From NCBI GenBank assembly GCA_014653375.1, contig JACWEP010000003.1, positions 32,756 through 96,755 of the forward strand: a DNA stretch of 64,000 nucleotides, in the 5' to 3' direction. The notes beneath the pieces are model-generated. The model was not told where the DNA came from and searched no databases. It was given only the letters and a program-made list of their open reading frames with translations. Both the position numbers and the translations under genes were made by a program. Origin of the DNA: Pelagibacterales bacterium SAG-MED48. Lineage in GTDB: Bacteria; Pseudomonadota; Alphaproteobacteria; Pelagibacterales; Pelagibacteraceae. This document shows, in pieces, positions 8,083 to 15,680 of the stretch (the stretch's first letter is position 1; the number at the start of each line of letters is the position of its first letter).

Positions 8083-8112
8083 AAAGGGCCCCTTTTTAGG
8101 GGCCTTTTTTTT
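8083..8112 (+). terminator. Rho-independent terminator after the first amt gene
   Basis: Arms AAAGGGCCCCT and AGGGGCCTTT pair with one bulged G around a T-rich loop and are followed by eight T residues. This is a classical intrinsic terminator. It implies that the two amt genes are transcribed separately. Confidence 0.85.
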
Positions 8113-8184
8113 GTACACATGCTTTATCATCATAACTCCTTTGATTAATCAGCAATTCTTAAAATCTTAATCATCAATAAAAGG

Positions 8185-8202
8185 TCTCCCTTAACAAGGA
8201 GA
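8185..8202 (+). promoter_or_regulatory. Hairpin burying the RBS of the second amt gene
   Basis: TCTCC (8185-8189) pairs with GGAGA (8198-8202), and TT with AA closes an AAC loop, with one bulged C. The paired strand is the AAGGAGA ribosome binding site of the gene starting at 8207. The core CCTTAACAAGGAG matches the CCTTAACAGGAG core before the first amt gene, which suggests a conserved translation control. Confidence 0.5.
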
Positions 8203-8206
8203 GATA

Positions 8207-9499
8207 ATGATAAATTTATTTAAAAAATTAACTTTAGGTATTGTAATTCTATTTAGTATTACAAACTTTGCTTCAGCAGAAACTACTATCTCAGCTGAAG
8301 GACAATATATATTTAATACACTTGGATTTTATTTGGGTGGAGTGCTAGTAGCTTTTATGGCAGCAGGCTTTTGTATGCTTGAGTGTGGTTTGGTTACTAC
8401 AAAAAGTGTATCAACAATTGCTGCAAAAAATATTGGAAAATTTGCTATAGCATCAATTGTATTTTTTTTATGCGGTTACAATCTTGCTTATGGAATACCA
8501 GAAGGCGGATACATAGGATCATTTTCAATTTGGAGCGATTCTTCTGAAATAGGAACTGGATATTCTGATTATTCAGATTGGTTTTATCAAGCAATGTTTG
8601 TATGTGCCACTGTATCCATAGTTTCTGGTGCTGTTGCAGAAAGAATTAAAATTTGGCCGTTCTTTATTTTCTCAGCCGTCATGGCTGCATTTATTTATCC
8701 AATCTCAATGGGTTGGCAGTGGGGCGGAGGCTGGTTAGCAACAGCAGGTTTTTCTGATTTTGCTGGTTCAACTTTGGTTCATGCTTGTGGGGGTGCTGCT
8801 GCTTTAGCTGGTGTTATTGTTTTAGGTGCCAGAGCTGGAAGATTTGGAAAAAAAGGTGAAACTAAATCTTTAGTTCCTTTTGCTGCTTCTAGTATTCCGC
8901 TTGTTACACTTGGAACTTTTTTATTATGGTTTGGTTGGTTTGGTTTTAATGGTTTTAGTCAATTAGCAGTTGGTACTTTTGATGACGTTACAGCAATAAG
9001 TAAAATTGCAGTAAACACTCATTTAGCAGGTGCTGCCGGTACAGTAACAGCAGCTATAGTTACTAGGTTAATTGGTGGTAAAACAGACATTATTATGATG
9101 TTGAATGGTGCACTAGCTGGACTTGTAGCAATCACTGCTGAACCTTTAAATCCAAGCCCAATTCTTGCGATGGTTATTGGTTCTATAGGTGCAATCATTA
9201 TGTACTTTGGAACTAAGTTTTTAGAAAGCAAATGCATTGATGATGTAGTTGGAGCTATACCAGTTCATATGTTTGCAGGTATCTTTGGAACGTTAGTTGT
9301 TCCAATTTCAAATCCAAACACTACATTTGGAACTCAGTTTACTGGAGTTCTATCAGTGTGCGTGTTTAGTTTTGTGCTTTCGTATATTGTCTTTAGAGCT
9401 CTTAAAGCAACTATTGGTCTTAGAATAAGTGCTCAGGCTGAAAAATTAGGAACAGATGTTGCTGAGGTAGGTGTAAAAGCTTACGCAATAAGAGACTAA
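8207..9499 (+). CDS. amt: Ammonium transporter (second of a tandem pair)
   Basis: A 430-residue Amt family channel, closely similar to its upstream neighbour along its whole length. It has a signal peptide (cleavage likely after FASA), FMAAGFCMLECG, NLAYGIPEGG, DFAGSTLVHACGG with a pore histidine, and AIPVHMFAGIFGTL with the second. The acidic EKLGTDVAEVGVKAYAIRD tail is almost the same as in the first copy. The pair probably arose by duplication and diverged; different affinities or expression levels are plausible but not visible. The gene ends at a terminator shared with the convergent peroxiredoxin gene. Confidence 0.97.
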   Translation: MINLFKKLTLGIVILFSITNFASAETTISAEGQYIFNTLGFYLGGVLVAFMAAGFCMLECGLVTTKSVSTIAAKNIGKFAIASIVFFLCGYNLAYGIPEGGYIGSFSIWSDSSEIGTGYSDYSDWFYQAMFVCATVSIVSGAVAERIKIWPFFIFSAVMAAFIYPISMGWQWGGGWLATAGFSDFAGSTLVHACGGAAALAGVIVLGARAGRFGKKGETKSLVPFAASSIPLVTLGTFLLWFGWFGFNGFSQLAVGTFDDVTAISKIAVNTHLAGAAGTVTAAIVTRLIGGKTDIIMMLNGALAGLVAITAEPLNPSPILAMVIGSIGAIIMYFGTKFLESKCIDDVVGAIPVHMFAGIFGTLVVPISNPNTTFGTQFTGVLSVCVFSFVLSYIVFRALKATIGLRISAQAEKLGTDVAEVGVKAYAIRD

Positions 9500-9520
9500 A
9501 ATATTATCTTCCTATAACGT

Positions 9521-9556
9521 TAAGGGTCCCTTAGAAATAAGGGGCCTTTTTACTTT
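9521..9556. terminator. Terminator between convergent amt and bcp genes
   Basis: TAAGGGTCCCTTA, a GAAA loop and TAAGGGGCCTTTTT form a GC-rich stem with a G-T wobble followed by T residues on the plus strand. It lies between the ends of two convergent genes and probably stops transcription at least in the plus direction. Confidence 0.75.
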
Positions 9557-10020
9557 TTGGTAAATATTTTAAGGGTTTCAAGGACTTCATTGGCATGATC
9601 TTTAACCTTAACATTCTCCCAAATCTTTATTATTTTCCCTTTTTTATCGATTAAAAACGTAGTTCGATTAATGCCCATAAATTCTCGGCCCATAAACTTT
9701 TTTTTACCCCAAACTTTATATTTCTTAAGTACTTTAATCTCTTCATCAGCTAATAAATCAAATTTTATCTTATATTTGTCTCTAAATTTATCATGACTTT
9801 TAAGGCTATCCTTAGATATTCCATAAATATCACATTCTAATTTCTTAAATTTTGTAAGTAATTTATTAAAATCATTAGTTTCAATAGTGCATCCTGGCGT
9901 ATCATCTTTAGGATAAAAATAGATAACAACATATTTTCCAATTGAATCTTTTAATGAATAATTTTTTTTTGAAGTTGATAGCAGTTCAAAATTCGGTGCT
10001 TTGATATTGTTTTTTAACAT
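9550..10020 (-). CDS. bcp: Thiol peroxidase of the BCP/PrxQ type
   Basis: A 156-residue peroxiredoxin. The peroxidatic cysteine is Cys44 in TPGCTIETNDF. In Escherichia coli BCP a second cysteine lies five residues later; here that site is Asn49. So it is either a one-Cys type or uses another resolving thiol. It reduces hydrogen peroxide and organic peroxides in the cytoplasm with thioredoxin or a similar donor. It is transcribed away from the rhodanese gene, 46 bases apart. Confidence 0.93.
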   Translation of the reverse strand: MLKNNIKAPNFELLSTSKKNYSLKDSIGKYVVIYFYPKDDTPGCTIETNDFNKLLTKFKKLECDIYGISKDSLKSHDKFRDKYKIKFDLLADEEIKVLKKYKVWGKKKFMGREFMGINRTTFLIDKKGKIIKIWENVKVKDHANEVLETLKIFTKK

Positions 10021-10066
10021 AATTTTCTAGCAATATAATGTTTTTAAGGTATTTTAAAACACAATT

Positions 10067-10450
10067 ATGACTGTCAAATCAATTCAAACTTTAGTCTCAG
10101 AAGCAATGCAGGAAATTAAAACAATTAATGCAGATGAAGCTTTTAAGATGGTTGAGGATAATAATTGTAATTTAATCGATATAAGAGAAGCTAGAGAATT
10201 AGAAAAAACTGGAAGTGTTGAAAATTCAGTACATATTTCTAGAGGAATGATGGAAATATTTTTAGATCCAAATAGTGCTTTTTTTCAACAAGGCAAACTT
10301 GATCAAAATAAAGAAATGGTCTTATTTTGTGCGGGTGGCGTAAGATCTGCCTTAGCTGTTAAAGCATTACAGAATATGGGATATGAAAAAGTATCACATA
10401 TTGAAGGTGGTTTTGGTGCAATGAGCCAGAGTAAATTTAAAATTATTTAA
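10067..10450 (+). CDS. Rhodanese-like domain protein
   Basis: A 127-residue single-domain rhodanese. The first signature is NLIDIREARELEKTGSVENS at residues 35-54, and the active-site loop is CAGGVRS with Cys88, followed by GYEKVSHIEGGFGAM. Such proteins carry a persulfide on the cysteine and move sulfane sulfur. The partner is unknown. The 3' end overlaps the end of the convergent isomerase-like gene by 8 bases. Confidence 0.9.
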   Translation: MTVKSIQTLVSEAMQEIKTINADEAFKMVEDNNCNLIDIREARELEKTGSVENSVHISRGMMEIFLDPNSAFFQQGKLDQNKEMVLFCAGGVRSALAVKALQNMGYEKVSHIEGGFGAMSQSKFKII

Positions 10451-11033
10451 TTAAATTCAATTCTTCAATAGCATACTCAAGTCTATCCTGACCCCAGAAA
10501 ATTTTATTATTTGCAACAAAAGTTGGAGCACCAAATAATTCTTTTTCAAAAGCATTACTTGTTAATTCTTTTAACTTATCTTTAACTATTTGATTATTTA
10601 TTCCTTCAAAAAATTTTTTACTATCAATATTTAAATATTTTAAAATTTTATTTACTTCAATTTCATCAGATAAGTCTAAGTTATCTTTCCAATACGCATC
10701 AAAGAACGCATCTAAATAATTATTTTTATGATTATCATCAACATATAAATATCCTCTCATAATATAGAGAGAGTTAATTGGAAATTTTGAATTCCAAGTA
10801 AAAGAAATATTGTTTTTTTCTGCAACTAATTCGCAATCACTTTGTAATATTTTTATTTTATATTTATTAAAGGCTGGAGCATCAATTTCAGCTAACTTAT
10901 GCAGACCACCTAAAAAAATTGGCTTGTAATTAAAGACGATTTTTTTATTTTGTTTAATTTTTTGAATTTTTTTATGTGCTATGAAAGAAAAAGGGCTAAC
11001 TATATCAAAATAAAAATCTATCTGATTACTCAT
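10443..11033 (-). CDS. 2-hydroxychromene-2-carboxylate isomerase-like DsbA-fold protein
   Basis: A 196-residue thioredoxin-fold protein of the DsbA/kappa-GST group. The CxxC motif of DsbA is replaced by SPFSF (residues 13-17), as in 2-hydroxychromene-2-carboxylate isomerases, where a serine binds glutathione. C-terminal FGAPTFVANNKIFWGQDRL, carrying the family cis-proline, is a strong signature. Family members isomerise a naphthalene breakdown intermediate, but in organisms without that pathway the real substrate is unknown. The gene overlaps the upstream ABA4-like gene by 8 bases, so the two are probably translated together. Confidence 0.88.
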   Translation of the reverse strand: MSNQIDFYFDIVSPFSFIAHKKIQKIKQNKKIVFNYKPIFLGGLHKLAEIDAPAFNKYKIKILQSDCELVAEKNNISFTWNSKFPINSLYIMRGYLYVDDNHKNNYLDAFFDAYWKDNLDLSDEIEVNKILKYLNIDSKKFFEGINNQIVKDKLKELTSNAFEKELFGAPTFVANNKIFWGQDRLEYAIEELNLIK

Positions 11034-11499
11034 ATAAACTCATTCTTTTGGCATAAAAAATTCTAATTATCCAATAAATGAATAGACCAATTGGACCTAT
11101 CAAATAAGTTATAATTAAAGGTACGGCTAGTAGAATTTTATTAATATAAAATTTCTCAGCGTCTTTGACAATCCATCCACCTAAAAACAAATTTATAGCA
11201 ACAAAATGAGACCAGAAAATCATTATGTATAAATCGTCTTCAAATAATCTAGAAAGCTGATTTAGTCCAAGATAAAGAGTAAAATTGCTATAAAAATCAT
11301 AACCAATTAAATAGGATTTATATAAGATGAAGATGTACGCACCACTTAATATAAAAATTGGAAATATTGAAGTTACAAAAAATCTACAAATATGAGATTG
11401 TGGAAAAAAAATTAGTATAAACCAAAAAGGTAATACACCTAAATTAATCCACATATAAAGTGTCTCAATAACAAAATAACTATAAATTTGTTCGATCAT
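11026..11499 (-). CDS. ABA4-like (DUF4281) membrane protein
   Basis: A 157-residue protein with four hydrophobic segments. It fits the ABA4-like family: an early FWFILIFFP, then NLFLGGWIVKDAEKF near residue 104 and a final LIGPIGLFIYWIIR. The plant member acts in neoxanthin synthesis; the bacterial role is not known. It is the first gene of a two-gene minus-strand unit with the DsbA-fold protein and is divergent from recX by 26 bases. Confidence 0.72.
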   Translation of the reverse strand: MIEQIYSYFVIETLYMWINLGVLPFWFILIFFPQSHICRFFVTSIFPIFILSGAYIFILYKSYLIGYDFYSNFTLYLGLNQLSRLFEDDLYIMIFWSHFVAINLFLGGWIVKDAEKFYINKILLAVPLIITYLIGPIGLFIYWIIRIFYAKRMSLYE

Positions 11500-11525
11500 T
11501 AAAATATATTATATAAAATCTACTC

Positions 11526-12089
11526 ATGATTCCTATAAGAAATAGAAAAAAAACACTGAATGTAACTGTTGAGGAGATGAGAAATTTTGCTTTTGCTTAT
11601 ATTGAAAAATATGCCCCCTCTAAACAACAGTTAAAGACCTATTTATTAAAGAAATACATGAAACTTTCTTCATCCGATATCAAAAAAAAAGATGTAAATA
11701 AACTTATTGATATTGTTCTTTCTGATTTAGAAAAAAGTAAATTTATTAATGATCAATTTTATTCTGAAAGTAAAGCTAAGAGCATGATCCAAAGAGGAAA
11801 CTCAATTAATAAAATTAGAAACTATTTAATTGGCAAAGGTATAAATGATGAGTTTATCAAAGACACAGTTGATAGAATTAAAGAAGATAATTCTGATCAA
11901 GATTTTTTTTCAGCTATAAAAATTTGTAAAAAAAAAAGAATTGGTCCTGCAAGAGTAGAGGATAATAGAATTTTGTTTTATAAAAAAGACATCTCTTTAC
12001 TTGCGCGTAACGGATTTGATTTTGAAACATCAAGAAAAGTTATGGATATTGATAAAGATGAGTATCTAAAAATAATTAATTTACTTTAA
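11526..12089 (+). CDS. recX: RecX-like regulatory protein
   Basis: A 187-residue, lysine-rich helical protein. The repeated three-helix pattern with YLLKKYMKL, FINDQFYSESKAKSM (residues 76-90), GNSINKIRNYLIGKGI and the end NGFDFETSRKVM fits RecX, which caps and disassembles RecA filaments. recA is not in this window. The stop overlaps the end of a small convergent membrane-protein gene. Confidence 0.85.
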   Translation: MIPIRNRKKTLNVTVEEMRNFAFAYIEKYAPSKQQLKTYLLKKYMKLSSSDIKKKDVNKLIDIVLSDLEKSKFINDQFYSESKAKSMIQRGNSINKIRNYLIGKGINDEFIKDTVDRIKEDNSDQDFFSAIKICKKKRIGPARVEDNRILFYKKDISLLARNGFDFETSRKVMDIDKDEYLKIINLL

Positions 12090-12232
12090 TTTTTTTCTTT
12101 TTCTTCCTCTTCTTCTTTAACAAGATGGTTAATCTTATTTCTTATATAATTTTTAACAAATACAAAAACTAATAATCCAAAAATTGAAACTGAAACGATT
12201 ATTATAAGTATAATTCTAAGTTGTTCATCCAT
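12086..12232 (-). CDS. Small membrane protein with acidic tail, 48 residues
   Basis: Not recognised. The start ATG at 12230-12232 overlaps the stop of the phosphatase gene (TAATG), so it is probably made by coupled translation. One hydrophobic helix (about residues 6-27) is followed by a basic stretch (KNYIRNKINH) and a tail rich in Glu and Lys (KEEEEEKEKN). This looks like a single-pass protein with a cytoplasmic charged tail. The stop at 12086-12088 overlaps the recX stop from the other strand. Confidence 0.6.
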   Translation of the reverse strand: MDEQLRIILIIIVSVSIFGLLVFVFVKNYIRNKINHLVKEEEEEKEKN

Positions 12233-12996
12233 TATAAAATATTTTTACTTTTGAGAATAAGGCTTGGATTTTTAAGATCTTCTTTTCCATATAATATTTC
12301 GTTACCATTAAAATCAGTAATAGTACCACCTGACGAGACTAGTATTGCATGACCTGCTGCTATATCCCATTCATACGCCCTAGGTTCTGCAACATAACCA
12401 TCGTATTCACCTGCAGCAACCACACAAAATTTTAATGAGCTTTTCATTTTTACATTTTCAGTAACACCGATGTCCTGATAGATTTTTTGAATTTCTGGCT
12501 TTAGTTTATTTGAATAAGAAATAAATTTAATTGGTCTATTTTTTTCAATACTTTTAGTACTTAGATTTATTGTTTTTTCATCACTTAACTCATAAGCATT
12601 TCCGTCTCCATATGAATAAAACATTCTTTTTTTAGCTGGAGCGTAAATTAAACCTGCAACAGGTTTATTATTAATAATTAAACCTGCATTAATTGTAAAT
12701 TCTTCCAAGTCATTTATATAATCATACGTGCCATCAATAGGGTCCACTAACCAAAAGTCTTTTAATAGTGTATTTCCTCTATTGTCGGATGTCTCTTCTG
12801 ATATGATTGGTATATCTGGTGTAATTTCTGAAATTTTTTTTGTAATAAATTTGTTTACTTCAATGTCACCATTACTAACAGGTGTATTATCTGATTTGAT
12901 TTCTTTTGTAAGACCTTTCTCTCTAAGAGAAAGTGATAACTCACCCGCTTTTAAAAATGTATCTATTAAATCTTCAACAATCTTTTTTACTTCCAT
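12232..12996 (-). CDS. cysQ: 3'(2'),5'-bisphosphate nucleotidase CysQ-like
   Basis: A 254-residue inositol-monophosphatase-fold enzyme. Metal ligands are visible as SEETSD (Glu67, Glu68) and DPIDGT (residues 85-90), and the C-terminal metal/substrate motif is YEWDIAAGHAIL. The latter with SGGTITDFNG fits CysQ, which removes the 3' phosphate from PAP or PAPS; a general inositol phosphatase is the alternative. In sulfate users it detoxifies PAP. A DUF3553 gene lies 6 bases upstream and a small membrane-protein gene overlaps its end. Confidence 0.87.
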   Translation of the reverse strand: MEVKKIVEDLIDTFLKAGELSLSLREKGLTKEIKSDNTPVSNGDIEVNKFITKKISEITPDIPIISEETSDNRGNTLLKDFWLVDPIDGTYDYINDLEEFTINAGLIINNKPVAGLIYAPAKKRMFYSYGDGNAYELSDEKTINLSTKSIEKNRPIKFISYSNKLKPEIQKIYQDIGVTENVKMKSSLKFCVVAAGEYDGYVAEPRAYEWDIAAGHAILVSSGGTITDFNGNEILYGKEDLKNPSLILKSKNIL

Positions 12997-13002
12997 TTTT
13001 AA

Positions 13003-13170
13003 TTAACCAATCTTTTTTAATTCAATATTATTTGCATTAATTACTTTTTTTCCAACATTTTCAAAATTAACAGTTACTTTTTCTTTAATGATTGATTGAA
13101 TTTGACCAATACCCCAATCTTTATTGTTTGGATTTGTGACTTTGTCGCCTGGTTCATAATCTAAAATCAT
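13003..13170 (-). CDS. DUF3553 family protein, 55 residues
   Basis: A short soluble protein with the DUF3553 pattern: [20 protein letters not shown], then [19 protein letters not shown] and a short tail. The layout looks like a small beta-barrel (SH3-like) domain; the same domain is found at the C-terminus of some UvrD-type helicases. Stand-alone function is unknown. It starts at 13170, 41 bases from the divergent mnmA start, and precedes cysQ by 6 bases, so the three minus-strand genes form a likely operon. Confidence 0.85.
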   Translation of the reverse strand: MILDYEPGDKVTNPNNKDWGIGQIQSIIKEKVTVNFENVGKKVINANNIELKKIG

Positions 13171-13211
13171 TTAATTTAACTTATATTGGAAATAAGTATA
13201 AATACCACCAT

Positions 13212-14330
13212 ATGAATAAAGAATTAAACTCTATTGGAATTAATAAAAAACCCGAAGATACGACAGTTGTTGTTGCTATGTCGGGAGGAGTAGATTCATC
13301 CACTGTAGCCGGTATTATGAAAAATGAAGGCTATAAAGTTATAGGAATTACCCTAAAGCTTTATGATGATGGTAAAGAAGTTGCAAAATCTAAACAATGT
13401 TGTTCGGGTCAGGATATAATGGATGCAAAACGTGTTGCTCATAAATTAGGTATTGAACATAAAATTTTATATTATCAAGATAAGTTTAAACAAGGTGTTA
13501 TAGATAACTTTGTTGAAAGTTATTTAAAGGGAGAAACACCAATACCGTGTGTTCAATGTAATCAAACTGTAAAGTTTAAAGATTTATTTGAGGTTTCAAA
13601 AGAACTTAATGCTGATGCATTAGTTACAGGTCATTATGTAAAAAATATTACAGCAAATAATACCAACAATATGTATAGAGCTATTGATGAAAATAGGGAC
13701 CAAAGTTATTTCTTATTTAACACAACACGTGAACAATTAGATTATTTAAGATTTCCCTTAGGTGGAATGTTGAAGGATAAAACAAGAGAGATTGCTAAAA
13801 ATCTTGATCTAAATGTAGCTGACAAACCAGATAGCCAAGATATTTGTTTTGTTCCAAATGGGGACTATGCATCTGTAATTCAAAAATTTAGACCTGACTC
13901 TTTTAAAAAAGGTAATATTAAAAATTTAGATGGAGATGTAATTGGTGTTCATGACGGTATTATAAACTTTACTATCGGACAAAGAAAAGGAATAGGTGTC
14001 TCTAATGATAATCCTTTATATGTTTTGAAGATTAATTCTGAACAAAATGAAATAATAGTAGGACCAAAAGAAAAACTAGGAAAAAAAGAAATTTCTTTAA
14101 AAGATTTAAATTTGTTAACCAATAAAAAAGACTTAGATCAGAATATTTTTGTAAAAGTTAGATCTACAGGTAATCTTCTTGAGGCAAAAGTAGATTTGAA
14201 AGACCATAATACTGCCCAGGTCAGTTTGGTGAATCCTGAAGATGGAATTTCTCCTGGACAGGCATGCGTATTTTATAGCAAAGACCAATATGGCCATAAA
14301 GTTCTTGGAGGTGGTTGGATTAAAGAATAG
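13212..14330 (+). CDS. mnmA: tRNA 2-thiouridine(34) synthase MnmA
   Basis: A 372-residue ATP pyrophosphatase. The PP-loop is SGGVDSS at residues 24-30. The two catalytic cysteines are Cys116 in CVQCNQ and Cys212 in SQDICFV. A C-terminal beta-barrel follows (about residues 290-372). It puts sulfur on U34 of tRNAs for Glu, Gln and Lys, using persulfide sulfur relayed from a cysteine desulfurase. The N-terminal stretch before the PP-loop is slightly longer than usual; a GTT at the position of a later start makes the given ATG the best choice. Confidence 0.96.
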   Translation: MNKELNSIGINKKPEDTTVVVAMSGGVDSSTVAGIMKNEGYKVIGITLKLYDDGKEVAKSKQCCSGQDIMDAKRVAHKLGIEHKILYYQDKFKQGVIDNFVESYLKGETPIPCVQCNQTVKFKDLFEVSKELNADALVTGHYVKNITANNTNNMYRAIDENRDQSYFLFNTTREQLDYLRFPLGGMLKDKTREIAKNLDLNVADKPDSQDICFVPNGDYASVIQKFRPDSFKKGNIKNLDGDVIGVHDGIINFTIGQRKGIGVSNDNPLYVLKINSEQNEIIVGPKEKLGKKEISLKDLNLLTNKKDLDQNIFVKVRSTGNLLEAKVDLKDHNTAQVSLVNPEDGISPGQACVFYSKDQYGHKVLGGGWIKE

Positions 14331-14338
14331 AGGAGAAA

Positions 14339-14422
14339 TTACTTTTTCTTATTTTTTCTTTTCGCTCTTCTTTTTTTAGAGCCTTGTTTTCTTCGGCCTC
14401 TATGTTTCTTTGGGTAACTCAT
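14339..14422 (-). CDS. Tiny highly basic protein, 27 residues
   Basis: Starts ATG at 14420-14422. The product begins MSYPKKHRGRRKQGSKKRR and ends KNKKK; over half of its residues are Lys or Arg. It resembles the small basic proteins that bind rRNA or ribosomes, but no family is clear. The composition and the intact frame in a region otherwise kept free of spacer DNA argue for a real gene. It faces mnmA, ending 8 bases from the mnmA stop. Confidence 0.5.
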   Translation of the reverse strand: MSYPKKHRGRRKQGSKKRRAKRKNKKK

Positions 14423-14497
14423 TAAGTCCTATTTATTAATTTTATTGACGTTTTTTACGGGATATAGCATTGTCTTATAAACATATCAAATTTTATT

Positions 14498-15673
14498 ATG
14501 AGTAATTCTTTTAAGACATTTTTAAAACATACAGCAAAAGACTTTCATAACCAGGCTGTTAATCCACCTATAGTAAGAGCTTCGACAATAATCTTTAAAT
14601 CAATGGGCGATATCAGAAAAATGCAAAATAAAGCCAAATCTGATCCAACAGGTGGGCATTTTGATTATGGCAGACAGGGCACATCAACAACTCATGTCTT
14701 GCAAAAAATTTTATCTAAATTAGAGGAAAGCTATCATACTTTTTTAACACCAACTGGGTTTGGGGCAGTTTTTTTAGCTATTTTTAGTATCACAAGACCA
14801 GGGGATGAAATTATTGTGGCTGACCCTGTTTACAGCCCAACAAGAATTTTATCACAAGATTTTTTAAAAGAATTTAATATTAAAACCACTTTTTATAATC
14901 CACATGATCTTAAAACTTTAGAAAATAGTATTACCAAAAAAACAAAATTAATTTTTGTTGAAAATCCTGGAAGCAATACATTTGAATTTCATGACATAGG
15001 CAAAGTTGTTTCAATTGCAAAAAAACATAAGATTTTAACTGCAATCGACAATACATGGGCAACTCCTTATTTCTTAAAACCAATTAAATTAGGTTTTGAT
15101 ATGGCCATAGTTTCAGCGACAAAATATTATTCTGGTCATTCTGATGTTATGGGTGGATCGTTAGCTGTTAATAAAAAAGTATTTAAACAAGTTTTAAAAA
15201 CTGAAAAAATAACTGGATTACGTTTAGGACCAGATGATGCATATTTAATCACTAGAGGGTTAAGAACTTTAGATGTTAGACTGGATAGACACAGAGAAAA
15301 TGCAAAGAAAGTTTCAAACTTTTTATCAAAATTTAAGAATATTAAACTGTTATATCCTTATAAAAAAGATTCTTTAAATTTTAGAATGTGGAAAAAATAT
15401 TATTCTGGTGCATCTGGATTGATGGGGTTAAGAATTAAAGCAAAAAGTGAAAAATCAGTTACAAAATTTGTAAATAATTTAAAATTATTTGGTCATGGGT
15501 ATAGTTGGGGTGGATTTGAAAGTTTAGCATTGCATCAAAATCTAAGAGAACAAGGTGATAGAAAGTATCTTAAATTGAAAAAAAACGAGCATCTTGTTAG
15601 ATTGCATATAGGGCTTGAAGATCCTAGCGACCTTATCGCTGATATCAAACAATCTTTAAAACATTTAAAGTAG
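14498..15673 (+). CDS. metC: Cystathionine beta-lyase-like PLP enzyme (MetC type)
   Basis: A 391-residue Cys/Met-metabolism PLP-dependent enzyme. The Schiff-base lysine is Lys209 in SATKYYSGHSDVMGG, and AIDNTWATPYF at 182-192 contains the cofactor Asp. PTGFGAVFLAI near residue 85 fits the cofactor phosphate loop. The SGHSDVMGG version and the TWATPYFLKP segment favour cystathionine beta-lyase over gamma-synthase; the family is hard to separate by sequence. It would give homocysteine, pyruvate and ammonia. The next gene, an MFS carrier, follows after 7 bases. Confidence 0.87.
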   Translation: MSNSFKTFLKHTAKDFHNQAVNPPIVRASTIIFKSMGDIRKMQNKAKSDPTGGHFDYGRQGTSTTHVLQKILSKLEESYHTFLTPTGFGAVFLAIFSITRPGDEIIVADPVYSPTRILSQDFLKEFNIKTTFYNPHDLKTLENSITKKTKLIFVENPGSNTFEFHDIGKVVSIAKKHKILTAIDNTWATPYFLKPIKLGFDMAIVSATKYYSGHSDVMGGSLAVNKKVFKQVLKTEKITGLRLGPDDAYLITRGLRTLDVRLDRHRENAKKVSNFLSKFKNIKLLYPYKKDSLNFRMWKKYYSGASGLMGLRIKAKSEKSVTKFVNNLKLFGHGYSWGGFESLALHQNLREQGDRKYLKLKKNEHLVRLHIGLEDPSDLIADIKQSLKHLK

Positions 15674-15680
15674 ACATTAA

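Noticed and set aside
12728..13006. 92-codon plus-strand frame opposite the cysQ-like gene
   Set aside because: It lies wholly antisense to a gene with clear metal-binding motifs and has no protein-like features of its own.
14423..14497. SAM riboswitch upstream of the MetC-like gene
   Set aside because: The leader is short and AT-rich, without the paired elements of SAM-II or SAM-V that occur in SAR11.
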